A stretch of 64,000 nucleotides of DNA from assembly GCA_944474755.1 (NCBI GenBank), contig OX104118.1, positions 70,375,575 to 70,439,574 of the forward strand, read 5' to 3'. Made by a program: the position numbers and the translations under genes. The DNA comes from Limnoperna fortunei (lineage: Eukaryota; Mollusca; Bivalvia; Mytilida; Modiolidae). Positions 33,853-48,800 of this stretch are shown in pieces (the stretch's first letter is position 1; each line of letters starts with the position of its first letter). Under the pieces are notes generated by a model. It did not search any database. It saw only the letters and a list, made by a program, of their open reading frames with translations, and had not been told where the DNA came from.

Positions 33853-36800
33853 CTGCAATTAAATAAACAACATTATGAAATGACCAGTTGTATAAACTGT
33901 GTACATTATAATACTTTAAGCACAACTATGGGTTAGTGTATATGTTAATAATTCCACGATTTCTGTGAATCCTTCAAAACTGCTTAAGAATTTAAGGACA
34001 TTTTCTAACATCTATCATGTGCAAATACATAATGTCTGCCTATCCTGCCTCTCAAAACGTTAGTAGGATTTGGTACGACGAAGTTTTTCTAATTTTTTTA
34101 ATTTAAACTGACGTGGAGATAGTTGCATTACACTTAAATAAAGAGATGTATGTCACAATAACTGATTAAAATTATGTATACATTTAAACGTGTCAAGCGG
34201 TGGGACATCAAATCAAGATGTATCATGCATAATTATTAGTTTATCACACATATACTAGAAAAACTAGCTCACCAATTATAAACAACCCCTTTTTGGCACG
34301 AGTTATGGCATAATTCAAATGATTATGGTCTGTTATATCACCTAAGTTCTCACTGCACCACTCTCTACTAGGATGATGCTCAAGACAGTGCTCTGGTAAT
34401 GATCGTACCAAGCTAAATATAAGGTAGTCACATTCTGCACCTGTAACATGTAGAATTTAATTATTTACACACATTTTGAGCAATTGTAGAATGTCAAAAT
34501 AAATACAGAAATACATTACAGTGAAAAAAATCCAAACTATCAAAGCTTCGATCAGATTCAAAAGCCAACATGGTGCATATGCATTGATGTATGTCATGCT
34601 AACGCTGAAAGTAGCATACAACATTAAAAACCAAACGTTAAATGTAAATCCGATTTTAAATATGCACCCCAAAGTAACATTTTGTTTCTTTGTTTTGTTG
34701 GACTAAAGACCCTGTTCGCCATTTGTTATTATTTTCGTGTCTTTTTTCTTGTGTAAAATTCCGTTTGATTTATATAATATGCATGATTTTATTATTTCGA
34801 TGTACGTTAAACTAAAAAATTCAATTTGGAAACAAGAACCAAAGGTTTCAGCCGCAAAAGTTATTCGTCATGCAAAACATGAAGAAATTTTGTGATTCGT
34901 TACCCTTAAACCTAAAATTCGTCAAGAAACAATATCAATGATAAATGAGACTTTTCACTTATATATCTAATTTGTAATCATACCTTGAAATGATGCTACA
35001 GTAGTTATATCCGTTTGAGACAGATTTTCATGTGCAAGTGCTTTCTTTATGGCATTGCACTGCGCCTCATGTTGGGATAAAATTGCCAGTTTGTTTCCTT
35101 TTTCAAATATATTGTCAACATTACTTAAATGACGAAAAATCTTCACCTGCGAAACAAAAGAAAACTTGTAAAGATCAATGCCGCAACAAGACGCAAAATA
35201 TTATAAATATGTCTTCCATTATTATTGAATGGTATAGTATATTTAGATTACAATGAAATCAATTTATATCAACACTTTATAAAATATATAACTGATATGT
35301 TACTAGGTAGCGAATACACAACATCACATAACGCGACTTCAGGAAAATTTGAGCTTTTCAGCTACATCATCTTCTTAGCTAATTTGAGAGAGGAAGCCTG
35401 ATTACCTTTTAAAATAAAACCGGCAATTAAGGTTAAAGTTGAGTAAACCCAGTCCTCAATACGAATCGCACTCGCAATCTAGGTTTAGAAACGCAAGTCA
35501 TCATAAGTAATTTAACCATTCGACAAACGATACCCTTAAATTAAGCGGTAACTGCAAAAAGGAAATCTATTGTAAGACTCTAATACCATACAATTACCAC
35601 TTGATTCACTTCTGTTATGTTTAGGTATGAACTTCTGTTCTCGGCTGCACTGACAACTTCTTCCTGGCCATCAACATGAATAAATAAATATCTCTCTGAT
35701 CGATACTTGTCATTGTTTGTCAACCATATTGACAATTCGTGGTTCTCAATATCTGACTTTATAATATCTGCTGTTTCAAGCAATCCATCATAAAACCTCA
35801 TGGACGGGAACTGGCATATACTATCATGCTGTAGCAAAAGAAAATGAAAGTGTTGAATAGACTTTGTGAGTTATTAACTACTATTACTCTAAAAAAGATT
35901 CTTTTTCAGTTTGGGTTTCAATCATTTCTAAAATGTATGATAATTTAAATTAACATGACATATATATTGAGAAATAAGTAAAACGTAAGTTTTTCTATTA
36001 AACAGACCGATGAATTAAGATGCATTCAAGTTATCGTGTTAAAATTATTTATCATTCACTATATATCTCACTTCACTACCTCTCTTTTACACTAAAGCGC
36101 AAAAAGAACTCTACTAAGTACAAAATGAATAACTGATTGTGTGGTGTAGACTATTCATTAATCGCTAAATCAGTGGAGCGCTAAAGCGATTATCCATTTC
36201 CGAGGAAAAAATATGGTTTTTAGTAGTATGCTTTTTTTAACAAACCAGGACATTCTGAATAACATTGGCAGCTTCTTATTTATTACTGAAATATTTTGCA
36301 CCTACCATTCTGTACTGTATATTTAACTGAACAGCTGTGTCTTTATATCGTTCAAGCAGTGACACGTCTAGTCCGAGTAGTGCAGCTTTTCTACACTTTA
36401 CAACAGGTTTTAGTTCCTTGTGATCACCTATCAGTATTACTTGTTTTGGTTGTGTTGCAATAATTGCTGTTATGCATTCCGGTTCGGTACACATTCCACT
36501 GTCGTCTATAATGAGTTGAGACAAGTTGTTTTTTAAAGCATTTATCACGACAGGACTTGTTGCTACGGCTGTGGTGCATAGTAAAACATCATACTTCTCT
36601 AGAAGATCAATTGTTGCTTCACGCACAAGAGTTTTGTAAGTTTGTACATTTCGAAAATTCACATTTGTGTGATTTTTATTAAAGTCTTTTTCAAAATTAA
36701 CTATTTGGTCGGCGTAATTCCCAGTCTCTCTTATTAAGTTGTGCGCTGAAATTATTTTCATGTCACGTTCTGGTTCACGTGTTTCTGCTTCACTGACGAT

Positions 36801-39800
36801 TACCTGCCCAGGTATTTTAAAAAATTGCTGATCAGCTTCATCTCCATAATAGCGAACAATAGAGGGACCATCGTCTGTTGAAATCCTCATAAGGTACCCT
36901 GTGGCAAATATTAATGAATAAATGAAATTATTTTTATCACGGTATCCAGCTAGAAAATTAGCATTGATAGAGTTTGAATGATACTAAAAGATTTGAGGAG
37001 ATCAGATGTTTACTTGTTCCAAAACAACCAGCGTATAATGAAATACGAATGTTGTTTAAAAGATAAGTAAATAACATTTGTCGTCGTCTGTTTATGAGTA
37101 GACATTTAAATCTTTATAAACGCTATCTTTATGTTATTAAAATGCACAAAATTGTAGCAATATTAATGCATTTTTTGTTTTATAATGATTATTTCAAGGC
37201 ATTGTTTCTATTATAATTTTATCATCTTATAACTTACGTGCAACGTTGTCTAACGACTTGTTGGATGGAGTACAGAACAATATTTTCCTCTTTTTACCAT
37301 TTTCCTCTTTTGAGAGTAGTTCATTTATTTTACAGTACAAATAGACTAACTTTATACCAACAGTTGTCTTTCCGGTACCTGTACCAAAAGTATGTTTTCA
37401 GTTTAACAGCTTTATAATAGTGTTTTTGATTGCAATTTTCAACTCTTTCGAAATAAAACGCCCTCTATATACTGATAATGAAGGAATGAAACATAATGTG
37501 GAATTGTATTTTTTTTTAAAGTTCAACAATCCTTCAAACAGATTGTCTAGTCATAATAGACGATCTACGGGAAATTCAGAATTTGTCATAATCTTTTTTA
37601 ACTTGTATGGAATTCTGTTTAGAACTTTTACATTCCATTTAACGTGGATCACTAATTTATTAACCCTTGAAAATATCCGTTTGGCGACAAAAAAAAATAA
37701 TAAAAAAATACAGCATTTACATCTAAATATTAGTTTTCAAACGCATATGAATATATTTTAACTAACTATCTATATTACAGAAAATCTTTAAGACAATAAA
37801 TATTCAATTTAAATGAAAACCCTACCTGGAGGTCCATGAATAACAGTGAATGTAGATCTAAGTGCCCTTTGAATCGCTTGATTCTGCGTTTTATTGTTTG
37901 GCGGTAGTCTAAGGTCAACGTCGAATTTACTATCTAGTTGAACAAACGTATCTAAAAATATTGTGCAAAAAAATGTATAGCCTACATGCAACAACCTTTC
38001 CTTCCTTTTAAGAAACGTTAGTCGCACTAACGTCTCGGTCTCCAGTGATTGACTTAATATCTGCAGTAAAATGTCATTTAATAATTTTTTCACAATAATG
38101 GAAGTACTAATAATGCTAACATCTATGTCTTTATAAAGTCTTATTTTATTCGTTAAACCGGTCTTATGTGCAGTCAAATGATAGCTCTCAGAAATGGTTA
38201 GGTAAGATAACAAGAATAATTAAGTCTACGTGTGCGACATTTAGATATAAAGCCTGCTATTGAGCTATAAGGGTACAAAAGTACCAAAGAAAAATCGAAA
38301 TTGTTCTGCCACTATTTCATTTGACGCAAGTTTATGTTTACAACTATGTGTATGATAATAGCCAGACTAGAATATACATGGGTATATAAACAACGATAGA
38401 TTCCCGATTGCGCATATATACCTGAAGTTAACCTGTATAGAGGGTTTGGTAATTCTAGATGATCATCTATGCAGTGTTAGAATTACACAACTATTCAATT
38501 GAGTTCATTATTATATATAATCGCTATTTAAACGTTGATCGCGATTTAAAACGATAAAATTAAATATAAAATATATCATGTCAGTTCCTGTACAGAAACA
38601 GTTTATATTTAAAGTACAAATACAATTATGACAACCAGAAACCTAACCCAAGGCAGGAGGTTTCCTCTGAAGAGCTATAGCTTTTGCCAGTGCTTCAGCT
38701 TTGTTGAGATAGCCAATCATAACTTCCATTCTCCTGCAAAAAAACGAGTCATAATTTTATACTGTCTCATAATATGCCTAAATACCGTATGTTCATTTTA
38801 GATTAGGTGGGATGACCAGATAATACGTAAATAACCATTCGATTTGGCTAGGATAAACATATAAAAGTGCATATGTCCGTCTTTGGTACGGCTTGGATTA
38901 CTAGATATTTCTGTAAACTGTTATCTTATATTGAGCTGAAATAGTCAGTAAATACTTTAAAAAGTCATCTTAGATTGGGCTGGGATAGCCAGATATTATG
39001 TGTTATCGGCCATTTTTGAGTGGGATGGGATGCCCAGAAAATACTGTTTGAGACTATCTTTGCTTGGGAGAGGATAACAAGATTATACTGTAAATTGCCA
39101 CCTTTGTTCGGCGGGGATAACCAGATAATAATGTAAACGGCCAGCTTATTTAATGCCATTTTTGTTTGAGTTTGGATACCCAGACAATTTGTAAACGGCT
39201 GGCTTCGTTGAGTTGCGATAATCAGATAATACTGTAAATAGCCATCGTTCATGAGGCCGTGATAACCAAAAAATTTTGTAAATATCAATAATGGATTGAC
39301 CTGAATACGCAGCCTTTTATTGGGCTAGGATTGTGTGTGACCTCATTTTCCCGTATGTCCATGTATGTAGTGACTAGTTTATTTACAATAGTCAAATCCA
39401 ATAATGTGGCGATCGTAATACATAATAAATAGGCATTACAAATAACTTTGAAATGAGTTTTTGATCAGTCATTCAAACACACCTGTCTAAAACAGAGAAA
39501 ATTTGTGTGTATTTTCATGACTAGAAACTACACGTATGTCATTTCTTTATTATTCATCTGAATAAGGAAATTGAAATACTATAAATATATTAAAACTTAC
39601 TTATCACACTTCGTTCTTTGTATCAATTCAACACAACACTTTATTCCTGTTTCCTTGTACCTTATTACTTCTGGTACTTCTTCACCGACAAGTTCAAAGT
39701 GTACTATTAAGCCGTGTCTTTGTTGGTCTTCCTCTGGTAAATCTATTTTAGTTATTTTTGCATGTGATATCCAATAGTAATATTTCGCTCTCAATCCATA

Positions 39801-42800
39801 GCCCCAGAATTGCTCGTTCTCGTCGTACTTCATCTGACAACGAATGCATAAATAGTCTGACACACTGGTAGAAGCGTTGGTTTGTCTGGACGTTTGACTG
39901 TTGGGAAAATAAGATGTTGTCATGCTCAGATCAATGTTCCGTTTAAAACAGAAGTCTTCTTTCAAACTGAAATAACCTGTTCGCAATTGAAAGTTAATTT
40001 CAACATCATTTATAATTATTCCGCTTCGTGTAACAGCTGACAATGATGATTCCAGAGAAATTATTTCAGACCATATTTGTTTGTATTCCTCTGAACTACT
40101 GTACACCTCTTTTGCTCTTTTTCCACAAACTGGTGCAAGACAACTTGCTGGATCTCTGGTATGCTTTAGACAAAGTTTTACATTTTTGGTAATTTCAAGG
40201 AAATCTATTGTTGGTGCTAACATACCATTTGTAGTAGTTGACGATAATTGAACAGACAAAACCTGACCAAGACTAAATAAAAGGCTAAACTTGGAAAATT
40301 GCTCTGCAAAAACGACATTATTTGGCTGACTGTCCAAATGAACGTTCATATTCATTTCGGATGTAATGTCATTTACTGTTGAAAATGTACTTTGTAAATA
40401 TCTTCTGACCCCATTGTCTTCAAACGTTTTGAGTGAACGCTGATTTTGGGTTGTTCCAGATGCCAGATAATCAAGCCATGTCATTGTTCGAAGATGAAAA
40501 GCTTTTTGATGAGGATCAATTGATTGATATTTTCCATGTCTGCTGATGTATCTCTTTGGTTTTGTAGGGGCTTCGGTGACTGAATATATACGTTTTTTCC
40601 ATTTGACAAGAAGTGAATCGCGAGTTGTACGCTTTAAGTCCACGTCACGTTTTATTTCCGGCGCTACAGAAAGATGTAGAAACGAAAGAAGTACAACCTT
40701 GTTGCAGTCTTGTAAAAATTCCAAGCCAGGAAAATACATTTTGATTTTTGTTTGAAACCTGTCAATAGCAGGCTCAAAACACTGCACGAAACCGTGCGTC
40801 ATGAATGGTTGTGTAGAAAGACTATTAGCAAAAATAACTTCATTACATCTAGACTTAAACATGCGTCTTTTTTCAATAGCCCTGTTGATATGTAAACATG
40901 TGGTTACTACTTCTTCTTTTGCATATGGCGAAGGTTTGTTTTCAATAGCGCTAAGAAGTAGCCGTTGAGTGACAATATCCATGTAACAGTGCAATGGTTC
41001 TGTTATTTGAACATATGGAAATATACCAAGTTTGAAAAAAGTGCATTCATCCTTTGATGCAGCACTACTCAAACACCGAAATTCCACTTTTTTCTGAAGT
41101 TTGTTCCAGTCGTTTAAAGCGATTGCTTGGAACGGATGTAGTTTGTCTTTGGCAATTAACCGTTTAGCACTGTCAAACTTTTTATCATTAATAAAATTTG
41201 AAAGTGATTTCCATACCCATTTCTGCAGCGCTATCAGATCGTTTGGTCGAATCTGAACAGTTAGGTTGAACATATCAAGACACCTTGCAGATGTAGGATA
41301 TTTTCCTTGAAGTTCAAGTAAAAGATCTGTGGTGACAGGATACGTTTCTAACCATCTTTTTACCTCTTTGATTGGTGGGATGTCTTGACAGTACAACGGA
41401 ACACATAATGGGAAATGTGTAGCAAGTTTTATAGCTACTACATAATTAGTGAGAATCAGAAACTCTTTTAACAAGATATCAGCATCAAGACAATGCACAT
41501 TACTTTCACCTGTCAAGTCAATTTTAACAGGAACTGCGAAGACTGCTTTTCCTAAACGTGTTTTCCTTACTGCCTTTGAAATTTCAAACAGTGTTTTTAC
41601 GTTATTTTCAAGCCGTCCTTCGCTTTCACTTGATATTATTTCACCGATTTCTTTGTAACTAAATGTGGCGCATGGTTTTACGTACGATTTACAGAACTCT
41701 GTCTTCTCAAAAACTATATCTTTTGATGAATTAAAGTGCAATAAGACTGTTAGAGTAAGCGATTCCTTGCCTTCTTGAATTGAACATACACCCTCTGATA
41801 ATGGTTCTGGAATCATATATCGCGGCTTTAGAAACTGTCCTTCCAAAAACGTAGTACCTCTTGCGAATGCCTCCTTGTCAATATTTGAATTCAAATGTAC
41901 TATAGAAGCAACATCCGAAATATGTACACCAACAACGTACTCTTTTATATCTGTTGGACAGTCGATACTCAGTGCATGATTAAAGCAGGTTGACTGTTGT
42001 TTATTTATTAAAAATACCTCAAGATGTGTATAATCTACACGCCCTGCCTTCATTTCTTTTGGAATATCTGTTGACATTTCATCCACAGATTTAATAGTTT
42101 CATATTTGTACCCTGTTGGCACGCAAAATTGACGCTCCAGGATATCTATGGACCTTATATAATTGTCAAACTTTGGCAGTACTTCTACTACTGCACCCAG
42201 TGGTAACAAATGCTTATTCCATGACAGTAAAACCACGCAAAATAAACTGTTTGTGCATTTGTCGACTGAAACAGAATCACTGAACTGCAGATTTTTATCT
42301 TTACAACTGTAAACATGCACGCATTCCTTTTCTGTAATGTTATCTTCTTGAATCAATTGCAGTTTTGAAATTGTTTTGCAAACAGGCATTGCTAAGTCAG
42401 GTTCAAATGTGTCTATTGCACAAGTGAATATCGGATGATCTATGTTTTCAAAACGATATCTTGTCAGAGTTCCAATCACTCGTCCTAACATATTTTTTTC
42501 ACGATGCAAGTTGCACTTTTGCGGGTCATCACTCAAAATTTCAACTACTACTTCATCGTCATTAAATGCTTTGCCCCATTTGTCTGGCCCTTGTAACTTA
42601 ACAACCATATGTGTATCCTCAGTTCGTTCCGATGGTATACAAAATGCATTAACTTGAGATTCTATCCTGAACACTCCCCGTATGAATTTATTCGGTTGTG
42701 ATTGACACAATTGCATTAGTTTTGCAGAATCTGTAATGTAGTTTTCATAGCAATTTTCTATATGATCTTTCACCTTCAGGAATGTTGTTGATGATATACG

Positions 42801-45800
42801 ATTAATACAATCAACCGAAAGATCAAGGCCAGACTTGGCGGCAGTGGAGTAAGTATGCTGTTGAAAATAGGTTTTGCATTTTTCATAGTAATTGTCTCTT
42901 TTTTTGTATTTAATATTTGCGTTTATCCGTTTATCCCTTACATCAATCTCGCTGTAATCTATAAAGCCGTCATCATCAATCTCAGAATCTGTTGCAATAG
43001 ATTCTGCTTCACTCATCACTGAGCCCGCGTACTCGCTTGAGTGTGCTGATAATGCATTGAAAAGAACAATTCCACTATCTTTAGATTCACTTATCACTGA
43101 TTTGTTGGTATCGTCATTTTCATCAATGGTATTTGGAACACCATGAAGGGTACAACAATTTTCAAGTAATAATGACAGATTGGTCTCAGTTATCGTATCG
43201 TCTGATATTTCGTCATTTTCATATGCCATTCTATTATTATTGTCACCTAAATTGAAAAAGAAAATTGCCTACCACAATATTTATATGTTTTTGTTTTGTA
43301 AATATACATGTATTTACACTTGTTTATTACACTTGTTTATTACTTGATTACAGTTAAAAATGTATTTAATATTACCAGTAAACTGTGCTAAAGCAACGAG
43401 AATGAACAAACACGCATGTAGTATCATTAGTATTTATTTTTACCATATCGATATAAACTGACTGTGGAATATTGGTGATAATAAAATTACATATGTATTA
43501 AAAATTATTTAAGATAAAAAATGAATTGTATAACAATTTATTGCTGAATTTTAATTTAATAGTATTTTATAAAGGCGAAAAGTTAAAAAGAGATAACAAG
43601 GTACATATACAACACACGTACAAAATTACAAAGCATGGGTAACATGAAAATACAACCACAATAATCTACAAACACTCAAAACATACAATAAACAACAACC
43701 AAATAGCAATCACGAACCCGTCTAAGAAAGGAAACATTAGGTGTTACTAAAACTCAAAATCCTAATGACGTCGGTAGAAAGAAGGGGTGCATCAAGTAAT
43801 TAAAATATCCGTTGCCATATGTGTCATACACGCGTAACTATCAACAATCTCAAAATTGTGACTCTAAATTTTACGTAGGCTTGGTTATACACAATAAGCT
43901 GGGATATTCTTAATCCGTACTCCTGTATACAAGTAACACAAGTAACATTGATGTAACTACATATAAATGGAAAATTATGTTTGAAATCATCTTGTTTGTC
44001 ATATTTTTTACAGTTTATCTGACATTTGTTTGCGATTTTCAAAATAAAGATTTATATACTCAGCAGGCTGTTTGAGCAAATGCATTGGTATACATGCGAT
44101 TAAAAATGTCGCTACACCGTAAAATGGTAAATGATGGGACATCATCTATATAGTTTAACTGATTGTGTTAGTATTTTGCCTTATTCTGTCGTTAACACCA
44201 ATCTCCTTACAATTAATACAGACACAATACAGGAAGTAGGCAAGTACAGTTTGCATATTTTTATATTAGTAAAACACGACCACCAAACACGCCATATATG
44301 TTTTCAATTAAAAAATCCAACATTTTGAAGGCATCGTCGTCGGTATATTTGTTATCAGAATCAGAATGCGATTTAACAGAAAAGAATATTTTTTTACCTA
44401 GAACTAACTGCCGTTTCAATATATACATTTTGTTTTATTAAAGCAATGAAGGAAACATCTCGTCGACCACGTTTTTGTTACATGTAATTATGGAGTAGCG
44501 GTATAAACAACGCATACGCGTAATGTTTATCTTAATTTTGTTTTTAAAGATACTTACCTCTACAATTTTCTTGGTTTTTTTCAGGACCTTTATCTTCAGC
44601 CAGCAATGGGTCTTTTATCTACAAATTGTTAATAACTAATATTATACGTGTATTGTAAAACAGTTCTTTGATTAATAATCCAGGTCAACACCTAGCCTCA
44701 CAGAACAAATGGCTTCACCCTGTGCACAGTGGGACGTTAACCCGCAATCAATAGTAAGGGAATAATTAGCCAACACTGGGTCCATGAAAGTCTTTTTGTA
44801 AAACACTATTTATAATCGTGAGATGTTATTTTAAGTAAACTGATACATTTAACACTGAAGTTACTTTAAATAACATAAAAATAAGGCCTTGTGGTTCTAC
44901 AATTTTTATTCTGGGTTCTGTATAATAATCATGTTCGGACGATTTCAACTTTATTTGTATCCAATATGTCAGTTAACTGAAATGCAATTGAATAAGACTA
45001 ATATGTTTAGTACCCTACAGAATTAATTTACTGTTTCCAAAAACCAATCAGCGTCAAATATAATTATCAAATTTATCTTTTTCTTTAAATGAACTAACTC
45101 ATAATGCTAACAAAGCATAAGTTTTTTTATTTATTTTGCATGAATGTTGTCCTAAAAAATATATTGTGGTACATGCTTTATAGCACATAAGAAAAATTCC
45201 AAGACTTTAGTAGGTATTAACTCTTACTTTTTCAACTGTAGCTTCATATCTTCCCATGTCAATAAACATATTTTCGGTTGTAGCCATTTGATTCTGGTGT
45301 TCGTCGGAAATCATTTCCATGTTTTGACTTGAAATTAGCTCCTTACTTGCATTTGTTACATTTTCCAAAGAAATGTGCTGTTTTGAAGAATTTGATATAA
45401 TTCGTCGTTTCTTGCAATGCCTTTTGTGTGAGCAAAATTCTTCAATTACATTAAACTCTATTTTGCACTTTCCGCATCTAAAAATGTCCGCTTCGTCGTT
45501 TGCGTAATCTGAAAAAAATCGGTATGTAATTAACACCATTATTATATTGCAAAGACATAAAGGTATTTTTACTCTATGCGTTTAAATGTATTAGACATTA
45601 TATTTTAGGCACATTCCTTGCACACAATGGTAAAATATACGTACACCAGGTAACACATATTGAGCATATCAAAAACCAGTATTCAAATATACGATTATGT
45701 ACATCGATAATTTTACTTCTACTTATCGATTTCCTGAGTGTATGTTGGCTGAAATGTCGTAAACATTTGAAACTAAATCTATTATAACAAAATTATTTTT

Positions 45801-48800
45801 TTAAATCCACGTACAGCATAACATTCGGACAATACTTTACAGATATACTGCAAAATGTTTTCAAACTTAAAGTTCATAAGTCGATGTGTACAGAATTTTT
45901 TCATTTTAGAACTATCAAAGAATTCATTTACGTTAGTTATTATATACTATAATCTAATATAATTAAATAAACATTAAAATACAGACCTCTTATTTCGTTT
46001 AATATATCTATTTTTATTTTTAAAGTAGTTTCCTCGTCTGTTTGAATAGGGCATTTACTAATCACTTTGAAAACAAAATCATCAACATTTTTAACGAATG
46101 ATTGTTTGTTCTTCACTGTTGATGAGGCCATTTTGGTCCATAAAACTAAACTTCCTTTCTCGATGAAGTCAAGACTTGTCCCTTCGTTATTTGTATCAAT
46201 GTTAAGAAGTTTTTCTCGTCTTTCCACTACTCGTTCCCAGCTGGAATCGTTGCGGTCGAATGTCATGCGAACTAAAATTTAAAGGTGTTAACAATGAAAA
46301 TATTATTTATGCGTAAATCATTGACCTTTGTATCCAATACGAAAATGTAACAAATAAATAATAAATGCATTGTTAGAATTAACTTCATACGTATACATAT
46401 TTTGTATGAAACTACAAAGTGTTAAAATGTCAAATAAATAATTACCGGTTGCAGGCAAGTAAAGTTACCTTGAAGAACGTCTGTATCTTTAGTGGGCAAC
46501 TGCGCCTAGAAGAAAATGTATGCTTTGAATTAACATAGTGTATGTAATAAACTGATACATAAGTGAAAAATCAAATTGACCACATCTTTAACTGGTAACG
46601 AAATTTAACAAAAATATCGAAATATTAAAAAGAATATATTATTTCTTACCTTTTTGGGATGATGTCTTGCCTTTGCCATACACTTAGTTTTATGATGAAC
46701 AAACCTGTCCAAAGTGTGAAACTCATCGTGACATTTCCCGCATCTATGCGTGTCTTGTTCTCCTTCGTCTAAAAGCAAATCCAAAAGAAATTATATGCCA
46801 AGAAACATGTCTTATGTGAAAGTCAAATCAAGTTAGTCATTTTTCATTTCTCAATATTATCTCATTGTTATATAGTAATAGTCCCCCCCCCAATTTTATT
46901 TCATGTAAAAAGAAAGTGCAATATATTTTCATATTTTACAATGCGTCTTGGTCTTTTGTGTAATTTTTGGAAAAAATACAGATGTGTTCCGAACAATAGA
47001 CTTATAATACATTATTGTCGTTTTACATGACGAAAAATGACATACACGATCAGCTCTCGAGGGGAGAATCAGCAGAACCGCTTGAAACTGAACAAAAAAG
47101 GAAGTGAATTCGATCGTCAATAAAAGTAAAGTAAACGAATTCCTTGACCCCAAATAAAAAATCGACTGTAAACTGTACGAAACAGAATTTAAATATCGTG
47201 TACAAGTGGCTCATTTCTAAGCAGGAATTTAGAGCGATGGAAGAAATACCAGCAAATAGTCATACTTTTTAGGGGTTCCGCTTATTCACTCTGTGCTTTT
47301 TGTTTTTAGTTATTGTTTTTGTTTGTTTAAATCGTGATTTGTTATAGTCCATATATATTTCTTCTTGTTCGGTCTGTTTTTGTTGTATTTTTCGAATAAG
47401 CACGAATTATTACGCAAAATTAGAAAATAAACATTAGGATAATATAATTTAAGAAGCAATTCTCATTTCTATACCACAAGTAAAAATCATATAATCTGAA
47501 TACTTTGTCTTACTTATTTTAAGTTCAAACACATTTAATGTCAGTCTGGACAATTTTTTTTGTCACATAATCCAAGAGGTCAGTTCATCTTCTTTTCAAT
47601 GCATTATAACCGCACGTTATGTTGTTACTTTTTTATTGTAAATAAAACGCGAGTCACATTTTAATCATGCTACCACTTTATGCTTATAAAGAAGAATTAA
47701 AATATGAAGCTAGAGAGATAAAATCATAGTCTACACCGAAGGTAGGCCTGTTACAAACTATAAATTTGAAAAATATAATGTATAAATGAAAGGTTTTACC
47801 TGTGTCTTCATCACTTTCATCATTCACATCTCTTTGTATTGCTAAAATAGTTTCACATGTTTGAAATAATATTTTCATGAACATTAACAACCATGTTATT
47901 TATACATTATTATTGCAAAACATCATGTTTGCCACCACACAACTTTTATTATTATTAAACCTGCTAAACAATAATTATTTTGGTACGTACAAAGGTCTTA
48001 TTGACCTTATTTTTGTAATGCATAAAGCAAATAGATAAAATTAAGGTCGAGGTCACAGTGCCCCGGCTTTTATCCATAATTTTTTAGTGTCGTTATACAT
48101 AGATATTCATTGTGGTTGCTTGAATTGAAATAAAAACCTCTTTTGCTGACGACGACTGACTGGCAACAAGAGACAATGTTTAATGAAACGATTTTTTATA
48201 TATAAAGAATATAAACGATCTAACTTTAATAAAAGTACTCTTATTACAATCTGTTATGTATAGACCAATTATCCCTAAGCACCAAAATAACTGGGACATG
48301 ACATGACAATGAGTAACTCGACGGGTGTCTAATTAGAAGCAGGCAATGCTTAGTCGTCTGGAGCACTTAAATGGTTTTGTTCGGTAAATCACTTTCTTTC
48401 TGTTTCAGTGTTTTTGATTTTTAGTTTGCGTTCAATATACTTGAGTATATCCTGATTTGTAATTTCCCCTGGACTTGCGGCTCTTGTTGTTCGATCGGGT
48501 TCTATTTATCTATTTATCTTAAAGGGAAACTTCGCGAAAAAAATGAAAATTTGATATGTTATTCTTCAACTAAAAAGAAACACATTTGCCTCTTGATGTT
48601 TTATTATATTTTCAGTGGTTAAGTTTCTGCATGGAATTTACCGTGTAAAAAATGCACTTATGGAGGTCCGCCTTCTTGTCGCCATCTCGTCACTAGATGG
48701 CGATAGTAGACATTCAAGAACCTTAAAAGTCGTCGTATGATAATAACGCGAAACGGTCAATAACAGAAGGTTGTACTATAAGACAAGGTTGTGGAAAGAT

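Noticed and set aside
37420..37761. 113-codon plus-strand ORF
   Set aside because: Lies in the intron between helicase exons 13 and 14. Low-complexity Asn/Phe/Lys content and no homologous motif.
38965..39288. 107-codon minus-strand ORF
   Set aside because: It is translation of the intronic minisatellite, and its repetitive composition explains the open frame.
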